Assembly (NCBI GenBank): GCA_027576995.1
Contig: JANBQC010000612.1
Coordinates: 1-16,425 of the forward strand
Direction: 5' to 3'
Origin: Dimargaris cristalligena
Taxonomy: Eukaryota; Kickxellomycota; Dimargaritomycetes; Dimargaritales; Dimargaritaceae
Length of the DNA: 16,425 nt
Within the stretch, counting starts at the first letter, position 1. Each line of letters begins with the position of its first letter. Shown piece after piece: positions 1-7,791 of the stretch. Made by a program: the position numbers and the translations under genes. The notes under the pieces are model-generated. The model saw only the letters and a program-made list of their open reading frames with translations. It made no database searches and had not been told where the DNA came from.

Positions 1-332
1 GCAATATCATAGCAAGTGAGAGATACATCAAATACCACTCACATTTATATTTGATATCATCATTAGCCAGATATATTTGTAAACTCTTCATTATTTATTA
101 ATTCAAGCAGTAATACTACATAGGTTAAACTTCAAATACTTCCTAAGTAAAAATACCTCCAAGAATTGCAGCTCTTAATAAAACATCCCTTTTTTCATTC
201 TTCTGAACTGTACTGGCAGTTTTGCCTACAGTTGTCTTAGTTATTCTTAAGGTTCAACTTTACTGTCTCGTTGATTATAAGGCATTCATGCCTATTAGTT
301 TATATAGTCACTCTGCCACACCACAACAATTA
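1..332. other. AT-rich flank left of the retrotransposon
   Basis: No recognisable gene. On the minus strand, 143-253 is an open stretch of about 36 codons without a start. It reads like coding sequence (contains GKTASTVQKNEKRDVLLRAA) and ends at a TAG. It could be the last exon or a remnant of a gene cut by the retrotransposon insertion, but it is too short to call. Confidence 0.3.
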
Positions 333-838
333 TATTATGCAATAGTGGGAAAATATTGAAAATGAAAGTTTAAATAGTAATAATCATCTGGTAAAAATCA
401 GCAAAAGAACTGGTTATTTTAAAGGCAAGGAACAGGGTATCAAAAGTCTGGTTTATTAATGTTGGGTGATTACCCCTTATTTATATGTCGGGAAATAAAT
501 CAAGGGTCTAGGTTATTCGGGGGTAACGGAAAGTAGTAGCTGGTCTTAATACCATTATTGGAATAACCACTGGTGGTCCTGGGTCACTTGATGTGGTTGG
601 CTGGGAACATTGGGGACGTTAGTGGCATTACTGGTTTTGATTGAGTTCTGAATGAGTTTGTTCTAATAAACTCAGTGGCTTAGCTACTGGGGAGGTCATG
701 GGAACATTTAGTACTTGGGGGTTGGGGATTCCTGTAGGACCATTGGGGGAATCACTAGACCGGTCCTAAGGATGTCCTGGTGACCTGGGCATGGTAATAG
801 GTGCTGCCAAAGTTTGTAGTTCTTGGGGAGGCAGCACA
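333..838 (-). repeat. 3' LTR of the gypsy element
   Basis: Aligns along its whole length to 5855-6357, with by-eye identity in the high 80s percent, mostly transitions. The inner edge is set by the polypurine tract; in element sense the LTR starts TGTGCTGCCTCC, against TGTCACCTCC in the 5' LTR. The outer end reads CTATTGCATAATA, against CTATTGCACAACA in the other LTR. The end of the pol reading frame runs into this LTR. Confidence 0.92.
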
Positions 839-1944
839 ATACTCTCCTCCCCTAAGACCTGAGTATACCTACAAGGGAGATGCCAGGCCCAAAAATTCGC
901 AGTGGTTACAGTGGCCTTCTTCAAATGACTAGCATGTACTGGTGTGGGGACAATTTCTGCAGATGGTGTCATTAGAATATAGGTATTATATCTTAAGACT
1001 TGGTGGATGCAAAATAGACTAAACCATTTTGGCTGAAGACTACAGGCAGTAGGGTCACATATAAGAACAGCCTCATCAACTGAATTCTGGGGGGATAAGG
1101 GAAATTTCAGTTTGAATTTTGCTAATGCCTATTTTACAATTTGCTGGCAAATATTGTAAACTTGCTGTCGGTGCCATTGCAACTGTTGGAGGCATGGCCT
1201 AGGCTCTTGATGGAGAGCCATATTGACATCTGGTCTTTGTACGGGTATGCTATCACCAGGTAGGCGGGGTTGAACCCCATATAATAAAAAAAATGGGGAT
1301 GTACCAGTTATGTGGGATATGCATGTGCAGTATGAGAATAGTGCAGCCTGCAGGTGGATGTCCCAGTCCTGATACAGGATTCTAACTGACCTTAAAAGGA
1401 TACCTTTAAGTTCCTGATGGAACCTTTCCAATCAACTATTAGTTTGTGGATAGTATGAATAGGTCCTTAGATGGTGTAGGCACTGGTGGCTAGAAAAATT
1501 GGCAAAAACTTAGCTTATAAATTGAGAACCCCAGTCTGATAAAATTTCTTTTAGGATACCAAATATTGTAACAATGTCTTCATAAAGGAAGGCGGCTAGG
1601 GTCGGTGCTGATGTCTCAGGAACAGCTCGGCAGATTGGGAAACCTGTAGCATGATCCATGGCCGTAATAATATACTGGTTTCCCCGCGGCGTTTTCGCTA
1701 GTGGACCTACAAAATCGACGGCCCACCGTTCAAATGGGGCAATAACTGGGGCTGGTACAGTGGGTTCTACGGGTGTATCAGGGTATGCCCTCCGAGTGAC
1801 CTGGCAGTTTGGACATTCCTTTATGTATTTGCGAACTTCCGTCTTCCATTTTGGCCACCAGGTTCGCGTAACCATGCGCTCAATGGTAGATTTGTAACCT
1901 CCATGTCCAAATGATTTATGGAAATGGTCTAACTCTACTGGACA
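766..1944 (-). pseudogene. pol: Pol C-terminal part: integrase with in-frame stops
   Basis: Same frame as the upstream pol, so no indel. A zinc-binding head comes first (H-x5-H near 1925-1900, then CPNC near 1815), then the catalytic core with Asp in AVDFVGPL, Asp in LSDWGSQF and Glu in ERFHQELK, then ALFSYCTCISHITG and FFLLYGVQPRLPGD, and a C-terminal module (LQPKWFSLFCIHQVLRYNTY) like the GPY/F region. Stops: TAA 1510-1512, TGA 1432-1434 (just before the catalytic Glu), TAG 1129-1131 and TAG 766-768, each one C-to-T from CAA, CGA or CAG. In the 5' LTR the last position is still CAG, and past it the 3' LTR frame stays open to TAA at 628-630. Function would be insertion of cDNA into host DNA. 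Confidence 0.88.
841..853 (-). other. Polypurine tract for plus-strand priming
   Basis: In element sense AGGGGAGGAGAGT, 2 nt before the 3' LTR start. It lies inside the pol reading frame, where the same bases encode GEES, so it is under double constraint. Confidence 0.75.
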
Positions 1945-4809
1945 CTAACTAGGGCCAATATAAGGAACTGCTATCCCATCAACCACACGAAACAGATGGC
2001 TGGTGTGTGGTTCTACCTGAAAATGTGGGACTTCCGAGGCCACCAAGTAATGAGTTTCTTCTGTGACTTCCAAGGGAATTATGCTATTCAAAATGTATTT
2101 GCCAATAAAACTTGGCCAGTCATCCGGTATGACAGATATGAGATCCATGAGGGACGTGTCATGGCATCGAGACAATGCATCGGCAACATACTGTCGCTGT
2201 CCAGGTAAGTAGTTGATGTCCGGGTCATATTCCAAAAGGAGTTCCAGCCAGCGATACAGACGAGGGGGTATTTTCTTTGTGTTTTTTAAAAAAGATAAAG
2301 CTTTGTGGTCTGAATGAACAGTAAAACTTTGGTTATAAATGAAATGCCGCCATTTCTGGAGGGCATGAATAATGGCAAACAGTTCTAATTCCACAGTAGG
2401 GTACCGGGACTCAGCAGGGTTTAGTTTCCTGGACTCATAGGCCAATGGCTTCATCCCTTCTTTGGTTTCCTGCATAAGTACGGCCCCTAAAGCAGTAATA
2501 GAAGCATCAGTATAAATGTGGAATGGTAAAGAATAATCAGGGTAAACTAAAACAGGGGCAGTAGATAACTGTATACGTAATTTTTCAAATGCAGAATTAT
2601 ATTCTGGAGTCCAGACTAAGTCTTTGGAGTTTCCCAGCAGTGCATTAGTTAAAGGAGCCACTAAAAGTGAATAGTTAGCAATAAACTGGTGGTAATAATT
2701 TGTTAATCCTAAAAATAATTGAAGTGTCTTAACCATAGTCAGTGTTGGGAACTCCTTCATGGCTTGGACTTTGGCTGGGTTGACCTGCATACCTGCACTG
2801 GAGATAAAGTGGCCCAAGTATTCAACTTGGTATAAACCAAATTCACACTTGTCAGGGTTGGCTACAAGTTGATGTTGGTGTAGGAGGGAAAGAACAGTAT
2901 CAAGATGGGATAAATGAGATTCAAAATCAGTACTGAAAATAAGAATATCATCTAAATAAACCATACAAAATTTGTCAAGGTAGGGACATAGAATAGAATT
3001 CATCAAAGTTTGAAAAGTGGCAGGAGCATTTGTAAGGCCAAATGGCATAACCAAACATTTGTATTGACCATATCTGGTGTTAAAAGCAGTCTTTGGAATA
3101 TCCTGTGTAGAAATATGGATCTGGTGGTAGCCAGATTTCAAATCAATCTTTGAAAAATATTTAGAACCTGCCAAACGGGCAAAGTATTCATCAATATGGG
3201 GTAAAGGGTAATGATTTTTGATGGTTTTTGAGTCTAAAGCTCTGTAGTCAACACACATTTGGTGACTTCCATCCTTTTTAGGGATAAAAATAACTGGTGT
3301 ACCCCAAGGAGAAGAGCCTGGCTGTATCCACCCATGCTCTGTGTATTCGGCTAATTGTTTACGCAGTTCGGCCAAGTCGTCCTGAGTCAGGCGGTAGGGG
3401 TGGCGAAATATGGGGGTGGCATCCCCAGTATCAATTTTGTGATCAATACTTCGTTCCGGGGGTAACCCTTTAGGTAGGGGTGCAAAAACATCCTTGGAGT
3501 AGCGGTCCAGGACTTGGCGGATAGCAGGGCAGGCTGGTCTCGGTGAACTCGTAGCTTCTTGGACCCAAAGCAGCAGGACTGGGTCATCATCTAGAATTTC
3601 GGTGGCTAAATCGGCGGTGGAGATATCTACGATAGGGCTTCTAGATATTAAATTCGCAGTTCTTGATATTTCGGCGATATCAGCAGTGACAGGCAGGTCA
3701 CCAGACACAATCGGCGGTCTGACAGCATTCGCGGCTTCAGATAATTCACAGGGCATAGGCGGCAGGTTCGGGCAAACAACAGTGGCAGTCGGGGTACCAT
3801 ATCTCAGCGTCGATATGGTTGCATCAATAGTGACCGATAGATCACGTGACTTTTCCGATGATTTCGAAAAATCAGTGGCAGACAACGGGTAATTCGGCGA
3901 TAACAATCTCGGGGCATCAACAGTAACAGACGTGTTACAACAGCCATTCGACAATGGCAATACAGGTGATTCATTTGACAGGGGTTGGCTTTCAATTATT
4001 CTTCGACTAAACAGGGACAAGGACTCTAGGTTCTGTGCAGTGCGGCCACTACTGGGCTGTCCTTGTAAAACAATGCCATCTGGCAGGCGGAGGCGGTATT
4101 GGTCCCACATGGGCTGGGGGTTAAACTGGCGAATCCAAGGTTGACCAAGGATTAAATCGTAGGTAGCAGAGGGTAAAATATAAGCAGTAATCGGGAGTTT
4201 GGTTTTTTCAATAAAAGTTTCTAAATGAACAAAATAACAGATTATGATTGTTTCCTGATTGGCAACTTGTACAAACTGGGGGGACTGAGTGGGATAAAAA
4301 GGGATAGAGTAGCAGCAAATAATTTCCTTTGAAATAAAGTTTGAGGAGGAACCAGGGTTGAAAAGGGCACTAAAAGTAAATGATTTAAATTTTATAGGTA
4401 ATATCAATAAAGGGAAAGCACCGGGCTCAAGCTGGTGGAGTTCCTGGGATGACCCAAAACCCTTTTGAGCCCGCTGGGTGGAATCTAAACTATCTACAGC
4501 TGTAAAATTTGTATTTTTTCTTGGAATTAAAAGACCTTGAACAACACGGTCATTAAAAGAAATGTGAATATCTTTGGGAGTTGGGTTATGAATAATAGCC
4601 TTAATATGCCCACGGTAATCAGGGTCAATGACTCCTCCAGAAAGGATCAGTCCTAATTTAGCCATGCTTGACCATAAAGATAGTAATAAAAAATAATTGA
4701 AAGGAATAGCCATGCATATACCAGTATTAATAACTACAGTGTGGCCCTGGGGAAGGTTCACTGACTCAGCATAAGGAAAATCCACCCAGGCCAGGTGTTT
4801 ATATACCAT
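1945..4809 (-). CDS. pol: Pol, intact 954-codon part: dUTPase, protease, RT, RNase H
   Basis: The frame is open from 4926, so translation probably enters by frameshift rather than at the 4809 ATG. Domains by residue from that ATG: trimeric dUTPase 7-122; aspartic protease about 135-250, with NPGSSS at 151-156 where the catalytic Asp should be, then YDLILGQPW; Ser/Thr/Ala-rich linker 250-430; reverse transcriptase about 440-690, with KIDLKSGYHQI and an intact YLDD (618-621); RNase H 763-880, keeping YTDAS (Asp768), the VELEL Glu and VHSDH (Asp834), ending VADALSR. The enzyme would copy element RNA into DNA in cytoplasmic particles. The protease looks dead and integrase is cut off by TAG at 1945-1947. 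RT and RNase H keep their catalytic residues. Confidence 0.9.
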   Translation of the reverse strand: MVYKHLAWVDFPYAESVNLPQGHTVVINTGICMAIPFNYFLLLSLWSSMAKLGLILSGGVIDPDYRGHIKAIIHNPTPKDIHISFNDRVVQGLLIPRKNTNFTAVDSLDSTQRAQKGFGSSQELHQLEPGAFPLLILPIKFKSFTFSALFNPGSSSNFISKEIICCYSIPFYPTQSPQFVQVANQETIIICYFVHLETFIEKTKLPITAYILPSATYDLILGQPWIRQFNPQPMWDQYRLRLPDGIVLQGQPSSGRTAQNLESLSLFSRRIIESQPLSNESPVLPLSNGCCNTSVTVDAPRLLSPNYPLSATDFSKSSEKSRDLSVTIDATISTLRYGTPTATVVCPNLPPMPCELSEAANAVRPPIVSGDLPVTADIAEISRTANLISRSPIVDISTADLATEILDDDPVLLLWVQEATSSPRPACPAIRQVLDRYSKDVFAPLPKGLPPERSIDHKIDTGDATPIFRHPYRLTQDDLAELRKQLAEYTEHGWIQPGSSPWGTPVIFIPKKDGSHQMCVDYRALDSKTIKNHYPLPHIDEYFARLAGSKYFSKIDLKSGYHQIHISTQDIPKTAFNTRYGQYKCLVMPFGLTNAPATFQTLMNSILCPYLDKFCMVYLDDILIFSTDFESHLSHLDTVLSLLHQHQLVANPDKCEFGLYQVEYLGHFISSAGMQVNPAKVQAMKEFPTLTMVKTLQLFLGLTNYYHQFIANYSLLVAPLTNALLGNSKDLVWTPEYNSAFEKLRIQLSTAPVLVYPDYSLPFHIYTDASITALGAVLMQETKEGMKPLAYESRKLNPAESRYPTVELELFAIIHALQKWRHFIYNQSFTVHSDHKALSFLKNTKKIPPRLYRWLELLLEYDPDINYLPGQRQYVADALSRCHDTSLMDLISVIPDDWPSFIGKYILNSIIPLEVTEETHYLVASEVPHFQVEPHTSHLFRVVDGIAVPYIGPS
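4444..4791 (-). other. dUTPase domain at the N-terminus of Pol
   Basis: Trimeric dUTPases hydrolyse dUTP to dUMP and keep uracil out of cDNA. Elements seen: LPQGHTVVINTG and AIP (residues 19-36); WSSMAKLGL (46-54) matching the RSS motif but with Trp for Arg, one C-to-T from CGG; GGVIDPDYRG (58-67) with the catalytic Asp and the Tyr that stacks on uracil; NDRVVQ (86-91) for GDRIAQ; and TQRAQKGFGSS (111-121) matching the C-terminal Gly-rich arm. All motifs are in order over about 115 residues, the normal family length. The first motif is the weakest. Domain assignment is strong; activity of this copy is doubtful. Confidence 0.85.
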
Positions 4810-4876
4810 AAACAGATCAGCAAGATTTTTTTTTGTTTTTTGGTACTGAATTGTTAATGGCTGGTCAGTCTTGGGG

Positions 4877-4920
4877 CCCTGGGGGAGTTGGGCTAGTTCC
4901 CCAGGGGGGATGGGTTTCCC
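4877..4920 (-). promoter_or_regulatory. -1 programmed ribosomal frameshift signal between gag and pol
   Basis: Gag and pol frames overlap at 4893-4926, pol being -1 to gag. In gag frame the codons GTG GGA AAC hold the heptamer G-GGA-AAC (4914-4920), a perfect X XXY YYZ site. After a 7-nt spacer comes CCCTGGGG (4906-4899), a 14-nt loop containing the gag TAG stop, and the exact complement CCCCAGGG (4884-4877): an 8-bp GC stem. The downstream -1 frame is open into dUTPase. From memory, GGGAAAC is also the gag-pro slip site of betaretroviruses such as SRV-1. I see no clear pseudoknot. Confidence 0.82.
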
Positions 4921-5825
4921 ACCACATTAACATCAGTCATGTTAATCTGGTAGTTACCTAGATTAGCTTTTGATTGCATACACTTCCCAGCTTGGTATCC
5001 GGAGTAACTACAGTGGAAACACAGTTGTTCAATGAGGTATCTTTGGTGCTCCTGGGGGGATAGTTTGTGGAAAACATCTATATCCATTGGAGTAGACTGT
5101 TGGGTCCTCATTGGGCTGTGATTCCCAAAGGATCATTGGGAGAAACTTTTACTTAGATGTCAATCACCTAACTGTGCCACTCACATTGCTTGTTCCACAG
5201 TATTTGGATGGTGTAATTCCATATAGTGACCTAAATCTAAGGGGAGTTTCTGTAAAAAATTATAGATTTTTTCATTTTCTGACATGTGTGGAATTTTATG
5301 AATAATGTGACGGAACTCGGTGATAAACACCATTAGGTTTCGTTGGAAGCGAAGATTTCCAAGTTCCCTTCTATAGGCAATATCCAGGGCTGGGTCTGTG
5401 AACCTAGCCTGCATAGCTTGGATAAAACCTTCCCAAGTAAACATAGCTGGAGAGGCGGCAGACTCATCCACAAACCAGTGAAGAGCTGTCCCTCTTAGAA
5501 AACTTACTATGTGGCGAACACGATCCTCGTCCTTTGTAAATCGTCCCTCAGTAGTGATCTGCGCCAGTGTAAGCCATTCACGAAAATTTGCTGTGTATTC
5601 CCCACTAAACAAGTCCAATTTGGCATCATATGGGCGGGTCTCATGGGTCTGATGGTGGTGTTGGTTACTTAGCTTAGAGGCAGCTGTAGCAGCAGTGGCA
5701 GCAGCATGGACGGCTTCCTTAAGGCTGGACCTATCCTGCTGTTGCAGGCTAATAAGATTCTGTAGCTGTTGTCGGACGTCAGCTATTTGTTGTTCCATAG
5801 TTAAATTCGCAATATCGATGTCCAT
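4893..5825 (-). pseudogene. gag: gag (capsid-nucleocapsid) with three in-frame TGA stops
   Basis: Structural polyprotein of the retrotransposon, about 310 codons from the ATG at 5825 to TAG at 4893-4895. Residues 8-45 are Gln-rich and probably coiled coil, followed by an Ala run. A capsid domain of the retrotransposon gag type follows (FREWLTLAQI, SFLRGTALHWFV, TWEGFIQAMQARFTD). The nucleocapsid zinc knuckle near 5000 is CxxC-x3-G-Y-x4-C: Tyr stands where CCHC knuckles have His, a change possible by one C-to-T. TGA codons at 5181, 5160 and 5133 break the frame, each one C-to-T from CGA (Arg). No indel disturbs the frame. The last codons overlap pol. Identification is secure; the product would be a truncated capsid. 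Confidence 0.88.
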
Positions 5826-5840
5826 GGTGTGATCAACGTA

Positions 5841-5852
5841 GCATCGCTACCA
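5841..5852 (-). other. Primer-binding site, probably initiator tRNA-Met
   Basis: In element sense the 12 bases are TGGTAGCGATGC, 2 nt after the LTR end. TGG complements a tRNA CCA tail. The implied tRNA acceptor end has a U before the discriminator A, hence an A1:U72 pair, a hallmark of eukaryotic initiator tRNA-Met. TGGTAGCG also matches the start of the Ty1 primer site for that tRNA. The host tRNA itself is not in the window. Confidence 0.7.
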
Positions 5853-5854
5853 AG

Positions 5855-6357
5855 TGTTGTGCAATAGCAGGAGAATAGTGAAAAGGAAAGTTTAAACAGT
5901 AATAAACGTCTGGTAAAAATCGGCAAAAGAATCGGCTATCTCAAAGGCAAGAAACAGGGTATCAAAAGTCTGCTTTATTAATGATGGGCGATTACCCCTT
6001 ATTTATATGTCAGGAATAAATTAAGGGGTTGGGGTATTCAGGGGTAATGGAAAGCAGTAGCTGGTCTTAATACCATTATTGGAATAACCACTGGTGGTCC
6101 TGGGTCACTTGATATTGTTGGCTGGGAATGTTGGAGATGTCAGTGGCATTGCTGGTTTCGATTGAGTTCTGAATGAGTTTGTTCTAATAAACTTGGTGGC
6201 TTAGCTACTGGGGAAGTCATGGGGATATCTGGTACTTGGGGGTTGGGGATTCCTGTAGGACCATTGGGGGAATTGTAGGACCAGTCCTGATGATGTCCTA
6301 GTGACCTGGGCCTGGGAACAGGTTCTACCAAAGTTTGTGGCTCTTGGGGAGGTGACA
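5855..6357 (-). repeat. 5' LTR of the gypsy element
   Basis: Partner of 333-838. In element sense it begins TGTCACC and ends CAACA, the usual TGT...ACA termini, followed after 2 nt by the primer-binding site. It would hold promoter, start and polyadenylation signals. The long frame inside it (6140-6358) is not a separate gene: it is the LTR copy of the pol C-terminal tail, here without the stop found in the 3' LTR. Confidence 0.92.
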
Positions 6358-6510
6358 TACTATTATTATTATGGCTGGATTAGCATGACCTTAGTAACCC
6401 TATTTATCTAGCTATTAACCTTTTCTAGTCTCAGACCTTCCCTCCAAATAAGGATAATATCTGATAGTTTCTCAATTCCTTTAGTAATTAAATTATTATC
6501 TTATTGGACC
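6358..6510. other. Spacer between gypsy 5' LTR and truncated repeat
   Basis: Starts with a short (TAT/ATT) run at 6361-6372 next to the LTR edge, then AT-rich sequence with many stops. It shows no match to the flanks of the second copy of the neighbouring repeat. Confidence 0.3.
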
Positions 6511-7080
6511 ATCTAATCCTTCTTAATCTGGACACCCTAGTGTCCATCTATATTAGGCCTTATAGTACTATATTAACCTTCCCATAGTCACCTCTAGTAC
6601 TATGGGATCATTCTATATTATATAACCCTTCTCCTTCCAGACCCAACCTATTTACACTAATCACTCAAGTACTGATCCAAAGACTCTTCTAGTTACCACC
6701 AGAGTCTTCCAGATACTAGCAACCATCTAGTTGGCCTATTTACCTATACCTTAGCCTTAGTAGTAGTCTTCCCTTGGGACCTCCCTCAAGAGCTGTCCCT
6801 ATGTATATATAACTGGGCCCCATTGGGACCAGTTAGATTCCTTAGCTTATTCTTACCTCTAGTTTACTCCAATAAGCTTAATATATACTCATCCCCCTTG
6901 TACCTGACTAGTAAGTGTGCCCACTGTATGTCCCTTACCTACACACTTCCTGTTGCCTTTATTAGTTAGTACAATACCTTACCTGACACTAGTAGCCTGC
7001 TTGGCCAAGCCTAAGCCCCACCTACAGTTAGACACCTATCCTTGGGGCTCTTGATGGACTAAGAGTAGTTAACCCAGGGG
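6511..7080. repeat. Truncated, diverged copy of the inverted-repeat element
   Basis: Matches the reverse complement of 12688-12100. 6511-6714 corresponds to one terminal repeat arm (shares TATTAGGCCTTATAGTAC, ATATAACCCTTCTCCTTCC and GAGTCTTCCAGATA) and 6715-7080 to the interior. The other arm is absent, so the copy is truncated near 7080. Shared interior landmarks are a TATATATAAC box (6803-6813), an ACTAGTAA stretch and a hairpin CTCTT-8 nt-AAGAG (7048-7065). No protein is encoded. Confidence 0.7.
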
Positions 7081-7791
7081 ATATTAAGTATTACAGTAAG
7101 GGAAATGTGATCAAAAGGTAGTTTCCCAATAACTTGGAGCCAGCTTCATCAACACAGTCAATACCATACCTAAAATTCAGATAAAAAAAAAACCTAAAGA
7201 ATAAGGAAGGACAGAGGTAGGTAGCCCCATAAAGTCATGCCCGTGTCTTTTCTATCCACCTTGGCTACCTATTCACCTTGGCCTGAAAAGTTCTAGAATA
7301 ATTATCAACTTAGCTGACAATCAGTGAATATAATAAACATATATTTCGGCATATCTGATTAAACTAGTTATAGACTATTCACTTCTATATTTTTATAGTG
7401 CTTATAATTTTAAATCGTATATGGCTAGGTTTTATATCACCGCGATTTAACATCCAAGACGATTCTCCTGTCCAGCCTAGTTTAATACGGATCCAGAGAC
7501 GCCTATAGTTGGGGGGGGGGGGGGTTCTCATCACATAAGCACATATTTCGCTTTTATTGTAATTCGAGGATATCCATAATTTAACCTGAGGTATTAATAG
7601 AAAAGCCAATGTATAAAATTGGTTTAGAAATATTGAAATAAACGACCATCAAGGTTTGGGGTATAAAAATAAAAATTAAAGTAATACTATATAATTTTCA
7701 TCACTAAATAGACTAAGATAAAAAGTCGATGGACTCTTGTCAAGGAACCGGTGAATGTTGATCAACTGTGGCACATCAGGCTCAATTTATC
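7081..7791. other. AT-rich intergenic region downstream of the secreted-protein gene
   Basis: No gene seen. It holds a G14 run (7511-7524) and, nearer the gene end at 7792, AT-rich sequence probably containing the 3' UTR and polyadenylation signals of the minus-strand gene. The 74-codon minus-strand frame across the G run has no family features and looks like chance. Confidence 0.4.
7511..7524. repeat. G14 homopolymer
   Basis: Fourteen consecutive G on the plus strand. It is prone to length error in sequencing and replication. Confidence 0.9.

Larger units (their letters stand above)
333..6357 (-). mobile_element. Degenerate full-length Ty3/gypsy LTR retrotransposon with dUTPase
   Basis: About 6.0 kb, transcribed right to left. 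In element order: 5' LTR (5855-6357), primer-binding site (5841-5852), gag (5825-4893), -1 frameshift signal, pol with dUTPase, protease, reverse transcriptase, RNase H and integrase, polypurine tract (853-841) and 3' LTR (838-333). RT and RNase H before integrase places it in Ty3/gypsy (Metaviridae-like). There is no chromodomain after integrase and no envelope gene. Stop codons interrupt gag and the integrase part, so it is not autonomous now. The LTR outer edge is uncertain by 5 bp: starting at 338 instead of 333 leaves a near-matching flank pair (TATTA at 333-337, TACTA at 6358-6362) that could be a decayed 5-bp target duplication. LTR divergence shows an old insertion. Confidence 0.95.

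Noticed and set aside
1658..4144. Plus-strand frames within the retrotransposon
   Set aside because: They are shadows of the minus-strand pol frame, which has unmistakable RT and integrase motifs.
6140..6358. 72-codon minus-strand frame as a separate gene
   Set aside because: It lies wholly in the 5' LTR and corresponds to the pol C-terminal tail in the 3' LTR.
7385..7609. 74-codon minus-strand frame
   Set aside because: It crosses a G14 run and has no domain, signal or codon bias.
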